A program made the translations under genes and the position numbers. Of a stretch of DNA of 64,000 nt, positions 53,649 through 64,000 are shown piece by piece. The stretch spans positions 9,424,001 to 9,488,000 of the forward strand of contig NC_079883.1 of NCBI RefSeq assembly GCF_029227915.1, written 5' to 3'. Position 1 is the first letter of the stretch, and the number at the start of each line of letters is the position of its first letter. This stretch comes from Hydractinia symbiolongicarpus. Its lineage: Eukaryota; Cnidaria; Hydrozoa; Anthoathecata; Hydractiniidae. The notes under the pieces were generated by a model. It had not been told where the DNA came from. It did no database searches and saw only the letters and a list, made by a program, of their open reading frames with translations.

Positions 53649-54053
53649 ATGTCTGACGCAGCAGCTAAAGGAGGAAAACAGGCACCTAAAGTAGCCAAGA
53701 AAGGTGAAAAAAGAGCCGGCAAAAAAGGAGGAAAGATTGGTGGAACTGGTGAAAAGAAACGCAAGAGAAAGATAAAGGAAAGTTATGCTATTTACATCTA
53801 CAATGTTTTGAAACAAGTTCACCCAGATGTCGGAGTTTCAAGCAAAGCTATGAGCATCATGAACTCATTTGTCAACGACATCTTTGAGCGCATTGCTTCC
53901 GAAGCTTCGCGTTTGGCTCTTCAAAACAAAAAGTCGACCATCTCTTCTCGTGAAATTCAAACCGCAGTACGTCTTCTCTTGCCTGGAGAACTTGCAAAAC
54001 ACGCAGTCAGTGAAGGAACAAAAGCCGTCACAAAATACACAAGCAGCAAGTAA
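53649..54053 (+). CDS. H2B: Histone H2B, R42I variant
   Basis: As 8133 except G>T at 53773: codon 42 AGA becomes ATA, Arg to Ile, inside the basic [10 protein letters not shown] stretch that in nucleosomes passes between the DNA gyres. The rest of the protein is unchanged. Confidence 0.97.
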   Translation: MSDAAAKGGKQAPKVAKKGEKRAGKKGGKIGGTGEKKRKRKIKESYAIYIYNVLKQVHPDVGVSSKAMSIMNSFVNDIFERIASEASRLALQNKKSTISSREIQTAVRLLLPGELAKHAVSEGTKAVTKYTSSK

Positions 54054-54076
54054 ACCAACGTCTACCAAACACAAAC

Positions 54077-54092
54077 GGTCTTTTTTAAGACC
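54077..54092 (+). terminator. H2B mRNA 3' stem-loop
   Basis: Identical to 8561. Confidence 0.95.
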
Positions 54093-54475
54093 ACACATCT
54101 TTAAAAAAACATTTACTTGGCGTCACTACAAGTTAACCGAAGTTAATAAAACTTCTAAATAATGTGCTTAAGAACACTAGCCTACATTTAAAATACTTCC
54201 CCATGTGTGTGTGTGGATTAGCTTCACTTTTCATACGTATTATTAGCTGTACTTGCAGAAAAGACAAGTACATTGATCCATGTTATTGCTTACATTTAAC
54301 TTAACCCAGCTTTTCACGGAAACACTCCCAGGCAAATTAACCCTACAAAGTATTTCTAAATTTTTTTTGTGTCATATATGACATAGTATCGTATAGCAAT
54401 AAATGTAACTGTGACAAGACTTTACACATTGTGTAATTTGGAAGCGTGCACAAAGTAATGTTTTAAAAGATTTGT

Positions 54476-54491
54476 GGCTATAAAAATAGCC
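54476..54491 (-). terminator. H4 mRNA 3' stem-loop
   Basis: Identical to 8960. Confidence 0.95.
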
Positions 54492-54515
54492 GTTTTTGTT
54501 GAGCAATGACAACGC

Positions 54516-55764
<1,249 letters not shown>

Positions 55765-55785
55765 GCATCTTACCAAACAAAAAAC

Positions 55786-55801
55786 GGCTATTTTTATAGC
55801 C
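55786..55801 (+). terminator. H3 mRNA 3' stem-loop
   Basis: Identical to 4394. Confidence 0.95.
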
Positions 55802-56077
55802 ACACATCCATAAAAAATATTACGGCTAGCTTTTTATATCAAACTTTGTTCTGCTTTCTGTTTAAATTTTATGCTACATAAAAATTTTATGCTACATAAA
55901 GTTTGACAATGTTAAAAATATGAAGGGCAAGAAAAGTAAAAGCAAGAAAATAAGAAATTTAAAAACGAAAATACTTAAACTTAGGGAATCTAATCTTAAA
56001 ATTACTCTTTTTTAACTGTTTAAGTGACTTAAACAAGTTTAACTTTGTACCAAGATAATGTTTTTTTGTAAATGTGT

Positions 56078-56093
56078 GGCTATAAAAATAGCC
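56078..56093 (-). terminator. H1 mRNA 3' stem-loop
   Basis: Identical to 4686. Confidence 0.95.
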
Positions 56094-56125
56094 GTTTGTT
56101 AATGTAATAGCCAGATACACACAAA

Positions 56126-56677
56126 TTATTTTTTTGCGGTCTTCTTTGCTGCCTTTTTGGGAGTCTTTTTGACCTTCTTTGCTGCAGGTTTTTTAGCAAC
56201 AGGCTTCTTTGTGGGTTTCTTAGCTGCTGGTTTCTTAGCCGAGGCTTTCTTTGTGGCAGGCTTCTTTGCTGCTTTCTTTGGCGTGCTCTTCTTTGCTGGC
56301 TTCTTTTTTGGTGTACTTTTCTTTGCAGTAGGCTTCTTTGCCGTTGGCTTTTTTGCTGCGGCCTTTTTCTTAGGTTTTTCTTTTTTTACCTGACCTAGCT
56401 TGAATGATCCAGAAGCACCAGTGCCTTTAGTTTGAATCAAATCGCCTGATGTTACTCCTCGTTTAAGAGCCATTTTCAGATGATGATCTGAGTTTTCAGC
56501 AACTTTGTAATTTGCATGAATATATTTTGTAATAGCTTGGCGAGATGAACCACCGCGTTCCTTTAGGGTAGCGATAGCAGCCTTGATCATGTCCACATAT
56601 TTAGGGTGATCAGCTGTCTTCTTTGCAGCAGGTTTCTTCTTGGGTGCGATTTTCTTTGGAGAAGCTGCTTCACTCAT
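56126..56677 (-). CDS. H1: Linker histone H1
   Basis: 183-residue long-tail allele, identical to 4734. Confidence 0.98.
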   Translation of the reverse strand: MSEAASPKKIAPKKKPAAKKTADHPKYVDMIKAAIATLKERGGSSRQAITKYIHANYKVAENSDHHLKMALKRGVTSGDLIQTKGTGASGSFKLGQVKKEKPKKKAAAKKPTAKKPTAKKSTPKKKPAKKSTPKKAAKKPATKKASAKKPAAKKPTKKPVAKKPAAKKVKKTPKKAAKKTAKK

Positions 56678-57256
56678 TTTTAATGTTTTCTTACAACAAT
56701 CCAACGATAAACGATGCTTGTTATCACAGTAGAAGTATACTAAACATTACCGTGTAAATGAGATATAATTTAAGACGGTGCGAAGTATGCGGACGTAAAA
56801 GTACCACTCCCGGGAATTGATTTGGCGCGAAAACAGAAATGTGTGTTTCTGTACATCGTATAATGTCCGTTTTGGGTGCCGCGACTATGCGAAAGCATGT
56901 TAATTTTTATTTGTAGCACGACGCAATAGTCTGAAAGAGAAGCTGCTGGAGTTTGAGGTCTTCAGCATTACATCTACTCTGTTAATTTGGGCTTCTTCCG
57001 CGCCCGTGTTAGGATTTTCATAAAGCGTTCTTTGGTTTGCGTTGCGTATGTCGGCCTACATCATCGACACGGCCTGTTTCCGGCTATTAGGAGCAATTCA
57101 TATATTGGGCACTGCGTTTCGACTTTTTTATTAGACCACAGTAAAAAAATTCACTCACAGAAGTCCCTTTCTTTCATGGCTACAAACACGAAGAATTCTG
57201 TCGTAAGTAAAACGAATGCGCAAGCCAAAATAACGATGGGGCGAAGTCATAAGCAT

Positions 57257-57329
57257 GGCCCTGTGGCCCAATGGATAAGGCATCTGACTACGAATCAGGG
57301 GATTCCAGGTTCGACTCCTGGCAGGGTCG
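57257..57329 (+). tRNA. tRNA-Arg (ACG)
   Basis: Identical to 5865. Confidence 0.97.
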
Positions 57330-57651
57330 CACTGTCGCATTTCGGCTGCATGGTCTACTGTGTAACGCGCGCGCACGTTCTGGCGTAATGCGTTGATAAA
57401 CGGAATGTACGCAGTCATATTGGAAAGTAATATCACGCACTTAGTATCGTCGCCTTTGTTAGCATTCATGTAAGTTACCATCCACTCGCTACAGTCGCTC
57501 TCCATCCTACGGCTAAATCAACAGCCGTGATTTTTACTATGTCGCCGTCCATCCGTACGCGGTGACAGTTGTAAGCTTTACAGTAACGTGACATGCTCCA
57601 CAAGCAGTTACGGTGTGTGGACGATGCCTATCATGGCAACGCTTGTTCTTT

Positions 57652-57836
57652 ATCGCTTCTCGGCCTAATGGCTAAGATCAAGTGTAGTATCTGTTCTTAT
57701 CAGTTTAATATCTGGTAGGCCATTCTCTGAATGGTCAGTATATTAATCTGATTTTTGGCCTTGGGTCATGGAGGTGGATTCATTCACGCCGTGACCACGG
57801 GTTGCCTTGGTGTTGCACTATTACCGATGGCGGCCC
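57652..57836 (+). ncRNA. U2: U2 snRNA
   Basis: Identical to 6260. Confidence 0.96.
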
Positions 57837-58028
57837 ACATAAGCAATAAAAGAATAATAGCAGTCCTCTTTCCGACGGCACTCTGCATAGTCTACGGCGG
57901 GAACAAAACGCGTACACTGGGGGAGAATACAGCCTATGCCCCGCGACACGGCAGTTTATAACACACTCAAGCCACAAGCATTAACAAACTTTGAAGGGTA
58001 CCCTCATGCTACGGTGCAGTTCCAACTC

Positions 58029-58192
58029 ATACTTACCTGACGGGGAAGTAAAGACTGATCAATGAGGGTTTTCTTCCAGAGTGAGGCTCTTGCATTGCAC
58101 TACGCTTGGGCTGACCTCTGCGATTATGCAAACGTCAGTAACTCGACCGTACAATTTCTGGTAGTGGGGGCCTGCGTCCGCGCTCGCCCCCT
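58029..58192 (+). ncRNA. U1: U1 snRNA, one-base deletion in stem III
   Basis: As 6637 but GATTACTGCAAACG reads GATTATGCAAACG (near 58126-58127). The lost C paired with G in the short stem TTACTG/CAGTAA, so stem III is weakened. The 5' end, the loop II protein site and the Sm site are intact. Confidence 0.92.
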
Positions 58193-58543
58193 CCTTAAGT
58201 CAAAATGAATGAGCTTAGAAAAGTTGCGCGGCCAAATGTCGGTGGTGACTTAAACGCTAAGGTAAAACCTCGCTTGGCTGTTACGAAACGTGATTGCGAT
58301 ATAAGTCCTCGGAAGGCGGCGGAATTTTATTTTATTTGCCATTCCGTCAGGGTTATTGGATGATCGGCAATAGATCGAGTTTGTATGCATTTGAAAGCTC
58401 TTTTTTCTCGTACTATCACCTGAAAATGTCGTAGGAAAATGTCATAGGAAACACTTTCAACAACCGCCACGTTCCTTAATTGTTATAACAAGAAATATAT
58501 CACAGCACCATTGAAATGAAAAGGCAACAAATGAAAATGAAAA

Positions 58544-58661
58544 GCCTACGACACCGGGAGTTCCCAGGCGGTCCCCCATCCAAGTACTATCCCGGCCCGA
58601 CGATGCTTAACTTCCGTGATCAGACGAGAACGGGTGTGTTCATCGTGGTATGGCCGTAGAC
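58544..58661 (-). rRNA. 5S rRNA
   Basis: Identical to 7153. Confidence 0.97.
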
Positions 58662-58820
58662 ATTAGTAGGGGCAAATACGTGCAATTTATTTTGACGTTG
58701 TGATCAAATTTTTTTATTTAATTTCTTTGAGTTACTTAGGACAAGGCGTATGCATGGATTATCTATTAGACTTTAAGGTTATAGTTTTGTGAAAAAAACA
58801 ATGTTTTTTTAAAGATGTGT

Positions 58821-58836
58821 GGCTATAAAAATAGCC
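58821..58836 (-). terminator. H2A mRNA 3' stem-loop
   Basis: Identical to 7430. Confidence 0.95.
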
Positions 58837-58858
58837 GTTGTTTTCTGAGTGTAGCGGT

Positions 58859-59239
58859 TTACTTCTTCTGTCCTTTGTCGTTCTTCTTTGGGAGTAAGAC
58901 AGCTTGAATGTTTGGCAAAACACCACCAGCTGCAATGGTTACACCGCTCAAAAGTTTGTTTAATTCTTCATCATTACGAACAGCCAATTGTAAATGTCTT
59001 GGAATAATCCTAGCTTTTTTGTTGTCTCTTGCTGCGTTACCAGCCAACTCCAATATCTCAGCAGATAAATATTCCAAGACGGCTGCTAAGTAAACTGGTG
59101 CTCCAGATCCAATTCGGTTAGCATAGTGCCCTCTACGAAGGAATCTATGCACTCTACCGACTGGAAATTGAAGTCCAGCTCTTGAGGATCTTGTCTTGGC
59201 TTTAGCCTTAGCTTTTCCACCTTTTCCACGTCCAGACAT
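58859..59239 (-). CDS. H2A: Histone H2A
   Basis: Protein identical to 7468. Confidence 0.99.
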   Translation of the reverse strand: MSGRGKGGKAKAKAKTRSSRAGLQFPVGRVHRFLRRGHYANRIGSGAPVYLAAVLEYLSAEILELAGNAARDNKKARIIPRHLQLAVRNDEELNKLLSGVTIAAGGVLPNIQAVLLPKKNDKGQKK

Positions 59240-59523
59240 AACTGCGATTTGATTTGTAAGTTAATACAAAAACGTACGAATATTTAACGTAAGTGTTAAC
59301 GAAATAAACTTTACTCGTTTTTTCATCATAAAAATAGGATCGAAATCATGTTTTTTTAACCAATCATAATTAAGTATTAAACAAAAGATTTTTTTTTTAA
59401 CCAATTAAATTGCGTATCGGCGTTTTCGGATCGAATTCGATCCGATTTTTTTACTTATAAACAAAAAGTTTTGACTTGCAGTTTAATGCTTATTTACAAG
59501 TTAAGTAGCAAAAATTTTTAACC
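59240..59523. promoter_or_regulatory. Divergent H2A/H2B promoter
   Basis: Same elements as 7849; palindrome at 59426-59445. Confidence 0.75.
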
Positions 59524-59928
59524 ATGTCTGACGCAGCAGCTAAAGGAGGAAAACAGGCACCTAAAGTAGCCAAGAAAGGTGAAAAAAGAGCCGGCAAAAA
59601 AGGAGGAAAGATTGGTGGAACTGGTGAAAAGAAACGCAAGAGAAAGAGAAAGGAAAGTTATGCTATTTACATCTACAATGTTTTGAAACAAGTTCACCCA
59701 GATGTCGGAGTTTCAAGCAAAGCTATGAGCATCATGAACTCATTTGTCAACGACATCTTTGAGCGCATTGCTTCCGAAGCTTCGCGTTTGGCTCTTCAAA
59801 ACAAAAAGTCGACCATCTCTTCTCGTGAAATTCAAACCGCAGTACGTCTTCTCTTGCCTGGAGAACTTGCAAAACACGCAGTCAGTGAAGGAACAAAAGC
59901 CGTCACAAAATACACAAGCAGCAAGTAA
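59524..59928 (+). CDS. H2B: Histone H2B
   Basis: Protein identical to 8133. Confidence 0.99.
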   Translation: MSDAAAKGGKQAPKVAKKGEKRAGKKGGKIGGTGEKKRKRKRKESYAIYIYNVLKQVHPDVGVSSKAMSIMNSFVNDIFERIASEASRLALQNKKSTISSREIQTAVRLLLPGELAKHAVSEGTKAVTKYTSSK

Positions 59929-59951
59929 ACCAACGTCTACCAAACACAAAC

Positions 59952-59967
59952 GGTCTTTTTTAAGACC
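59952..59967 (+). terminator. H2B mRNA 3' stem-loop
   Basis: Identical to 8561; the flank has A>G at 59990, just past the A-run/CATT motif. Confidence 0.95.
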
Positions 59968-60350
59968 ACACATCTTTAAAAAAACATTTGCTTGGCGTCA
60001 CTACAAGTTAACCGAAGTTAATAAAACTTCTAAATAATGTGCTTAAGAACACTAGCCTACATTTAAAATACTTCCCCATGTGTGTGTGTGGATTAGCTTC
60101 ACTTTTCATACGTATTATTAGCTGTACTTGCAGAAAAGACAAGTACATTGATCCATGTTATTGCTTACATTTAACTTAACCCAGCTTTTCACGGAAACAC
60201 TCCCAGGCAAATTAACCCTACAAAGTATTTCTAAATTTTTTTTGTGTCATATATGACATAGTATCGTATAGCAATAAATGTAACTGTGACAAGACTTTAC
60301 ACATTGTGTAATTTGGAAGCGTGCACAAAGTAATGTTTTAAAAGATTTGT

Positions 60351-60366
60351 GGCTATAAAAATAGCC
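60351..60366 (-). terminator. H4 mRNA 3' stem-loop
   Basis: Identical to 8960. Confidence 0.95.
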
Positions 60367-60390
60367 GTTTTTGTTGAGCAATGACAACGC

Positions 60391-61639
<1,249 letters not shown>

Positions 61640-61660
61640 GCATCTTACCAAACAAAAAAC

Positions 61661-61676
61661 GGCTATTTTTATAGCC
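61661..61676 (+). terminator. H3 mRNA 3' stem-loop
   Basis: Identical to 4394. Confidence 0.95.
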
Positions 61677-61952
61677 ACACATCCATAAAAAATATTACGG
61701 CTAGCTTTTTATATCAAACTTTGTTCTGCTTTCTGTTTAAATTTTATGCTACATAAAAATTTTATGCTACATAAAGTTTGACAATGTTAAAAATATGAAG
61801 GGCAAGAAAAGTAAAAGCAAGAAAATAAGAAATTTAAAAACGAAAATACTTAAACTTAGGGAATCTAATCTTAAAATTACTCTTTTTTAACTGTTTAAGT
61901 GACTTAAACAAGTTTAACTTTGTACCAAGATAATGTTTTTTTGTAAATGTGT

Positions 61953-61968
61953 GGCTATAAAAATAGCC
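61953..61968 (-). terminator. H1 mRNA 3' stem-loop
   Basis: Identical to 4686. Confidence 0.95.
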
Positions 61969-62000
61969 GTTTGTTAATGTAATAGCCAGATACACACAAA

Positions 62001-62552
62001 TTATTTTTTTGCGGTCTTCTTTGCTGCCTTTTTGGGAGTCTTTTTGACCTTCTTTGCTGCAGGTTTTTTAGCAACAGGCTTCTTTGTGGGTTTCTTAGCT
62101 GCTGGTTTCTTAGCCGAGGCTTTCTTTGTGGCAGGCTTCTTTGCTGCTTTCTTTGGCGTGCTCTTCTTTGCTGGCTTCTTTTTTGGTGTACTTTTCTTTG
62201 CAGTAGGCTTCTTTGCCGTTGGCTTTTTTGCTGCGGCCTTTTTCTTAGGTTTTTCTTTTTTTACCTGACCTAGCTTGAATGATCCAGAAGCACCAGTGCC
62301 TTTAGTTTGAATCAAATCGCCTGATGTTACTCCTCGTTTAAGAGCCATTTTCAGATGATGATCTGAGTTTTCAGCAACTTTGTAATTTGCATGAATATAT
62401 TTTGTAATAGCTTGGCGAGATGAACCACCGCGTTCCTTTAGGGTAGCGATAGCAGCCTTGATCATGTCCACATATTTAGGGTGATCAGCTGTCTTCTTTG
62501 CAGCAGGTTTCTTCTTGGGTGCGATTTTCTTTGGAGAAGCTGCTTCACTCAT
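62001..62552 (-). CDS. H1: Linker histone H1
   Basis: 183-residue long-tail allele, identical to 4734. Confidence 0.98.
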   Translation of the reverse strand: MSEAASPKKIAPKKKPAAKKTADHPKYVDMIKAAIATLKERGGSSRQAITKYIHANYKVAENSDHHLKMALKRGVTSGDLIQTKGTGASGSFKLGQVKKEKPKKKAAAKKPTAKKPTAKKSTPKKKPAKKSTPKKAAKKPATKKASAKKPAAKKPTKKPVAKKPAAKKVKKTPKKAAKKTAKK

Positions 62553-63131
62553 TTTTAATGTTTTCTTACAACAATCCAACGATAAACGATGCTTGTTATC
62601 ACAGTAGAAGTATACTAAACATTACCGTGTAAATGAGATATAATTTAAGACGGTGCGAAGTATGCGGACGTAAAAGTACCACTCCCGGGAATTGATTTGG
62701 CGCGAAAACAGAAATGTGTGTTTCTGTACATCGTATAATGTCCGTTTTGGGTGCCGCGACTATGCGAAAGCATGTTAATTTTTATTTGTAGCACGACGCA
62801 ATAGTCTGAAAGAGAAGCTGCTGGAGTTTGAGGTCTTCAGCATTACATCTACTCTGTTAATTTGGGCTTCTTCCGCGCCCGTGTTAGGATTTTCATAAAG
62901 CGTTCTTTGGTTTGCGTTGCGTATGTCGGCCTACATCATCGACACGGCCTGTTTCCGGCTATTAGGAGCAATTCATATATTGGGCACTGCGTTTCGACTT
63001 TTTTATTAGACCACAGTAAAAAAATTCACTCACAGAAGTCCCTTTCTTTCATGGCTACAAACACGAAGAATTCTGTCGTAAGTAAAACGAATGCGCAAGC
63101 CAAAATAACGATGGGGCGAAGTCATAAGCAT

Positions 63132-63204
63132 GGCCCTGTGGCCCAATGGATAAGGCATCTGACTACGAATCAGGGGATTCCAGGTTCGACTCCTGGCAGG
63201 GTCG
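63132..63204 (+). tRNA. tRNA-Arg (ACG)
   Basis: Identical to 5865. Confidence 0.97.
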
Positions 63205-63526
63205 CACTGTCGCATTTCGGCTGCATGGTCTACTGTGTAACGCGCGCGCACGTTCTGGCGTAATGCGTTGATAAACGGAATGTACGCAGTCATATTGGAA
63301 AGTAATATCACGCACTTAGTATCGTCGCCTTTGTTAGCATTCATGTAAGTTACCATCCACTCGCTACAGTCGCTCTCCATCCTACGGCTAAATCAACAGC
63401 CGTGATTTTTACTATGTCGCCGTCCATCCGTACGCGGTGACAGTTGTAAGCTTTACAGTAACGTGACATGCTCCACAAGCAGTTACGGTGTGTGGACGAT
63501 GCCTATCATGGCAACGCTTGTTCTTT

Positions 63527-63711
63527 ATCGCTTCTCGGCCTAATGGCTAAGATCAAGTGTAGTATCTGTTCTTATCAGTTTAATATCTGGTAGGCCATTC
63601 TCTGAATGGTCAGTATATTAATCTGATTTTTGGCCTTGGGTCATGGAGGTGGATTCATTCACGCCGTGACCACGGGTTGCCTTGGTGTTGCACTATTACC
63701 GATGGCGGCCC
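63527..63711 (+). ncRNA. U2: U2 snRNA
   Basis: Identical to 6260. Confidence 0.96.
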
Positions 63712-63903
63712 ACATAAGCAATAAAAGAATAATAGCAGTCCTCTTTCCGACGGCACTCTGCATAGTCTACGGCGGGAACAAAACGCGTACACTGGGGGAG
63801 AATACAGCCTATGCCCCGCGACACGGCAGTTTATAACACACTCAAGCCACAAGCATTAACAAACTTTGAAGGGTACCCTCATGCTACGGTGCAGTTCCAA
63901 CTC

Positions 63904-64000
63904 ATACTTACCTGACGGGGAAGTAAAGACTGATCAATGAGGGTTTTCTTCCAGAGTGAGGCTCTTGCATTGCACTACGCTTGGGCTGACCTCTGCGATT
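63904..64000 (+). ncRNA. U1: U1 snRNA, 5' part (cut by window edge)
   Basis: First 97 bases of U1, identical to 6637 as far as they go; ends in the conserved CTGCGATT. Confidence 0.95.

Overview
The window lies entirely inside a tandem array. One unit of about 5,876 bp is repeated 12 times (R0 to R11 below, counted by H3 copies), and both window edges cut through a unit. Each full unit carries all five replication-dependent histone genes plus four small-RNA genes, in this order: H3(+), H1(-), tRNA-Arg ACG(+), U2 snRNA(+), U1 snRNA(+), 5S rRNA(-), H2A(-), H2B(+), H4(-), then the next H3(+). Histones sit as two head-to-head pairs (H2A/H2B and H4/H3) with divergent promoters. H3/H1 and H2B/H4 converge tail to tail, so their 3' histone stem-loops face each other. 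The GC-richer RNA block (tRNA, U2, U1, 5S) lies between H1 and H2A.

The organism is an animal. Every histone mRNA ends in the metazoan 16-nt stem-loop, H3 has the replication-dependent A31/V89/M90/C110 signature (Met excluded), H4 is nearly universal in sequence, and U1 and U2 are of metazoan type. The AT-rich spacers and the histone sequences suggest an early-branching animal, probably a cnidarian and perhaps a hydrozoan. That placement is inference from memory and no database search was done.

Layout. R0 (1-3961): 5' cut; a 1,752-bp deletion fuses the H2A 3' flank to H4 codon 32. R1 (3962-9837) and R2 (9838-15713): complete. R3 (15714-21577): complete, H1 four codons shorter. R4 (21578-23830): relic of 2,253 bp keeping only H3, H4 and scraps. 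R5 (23831-29694): short H1 allele, mutated tRNA, altered H2B TATA box. R6 (29695-35568): H1 frameshifted. R7 (35569-39736): breaks off just before the H2B start codon and is joined to R7b (39737-44013), which starts with a tail-less H1 and carries an inverted duplication of the U2/U1 interval that destroyed U1 and 5S. R8 (44014-49477): 412-bp deletion fuses H2A codon 43 head-on to the H2B ATG. R9 (49478-55353): complete, H2B R42I. R10 (55354-61228): one-base deletion in U1 stem III. R11 (61229-64000): cut in U1.

Together the genes supply bulk S-phase chromatin proteins and RNAs for splicing and translation. Copies are almost identical, as expected under concerted evolution. The rare differences (short deletions with 0-2 bp of junction homology, one filler, one fold-back) record recent array turnover. 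No transposon, CRISPR array, prokaryotic or viral gene was seen.
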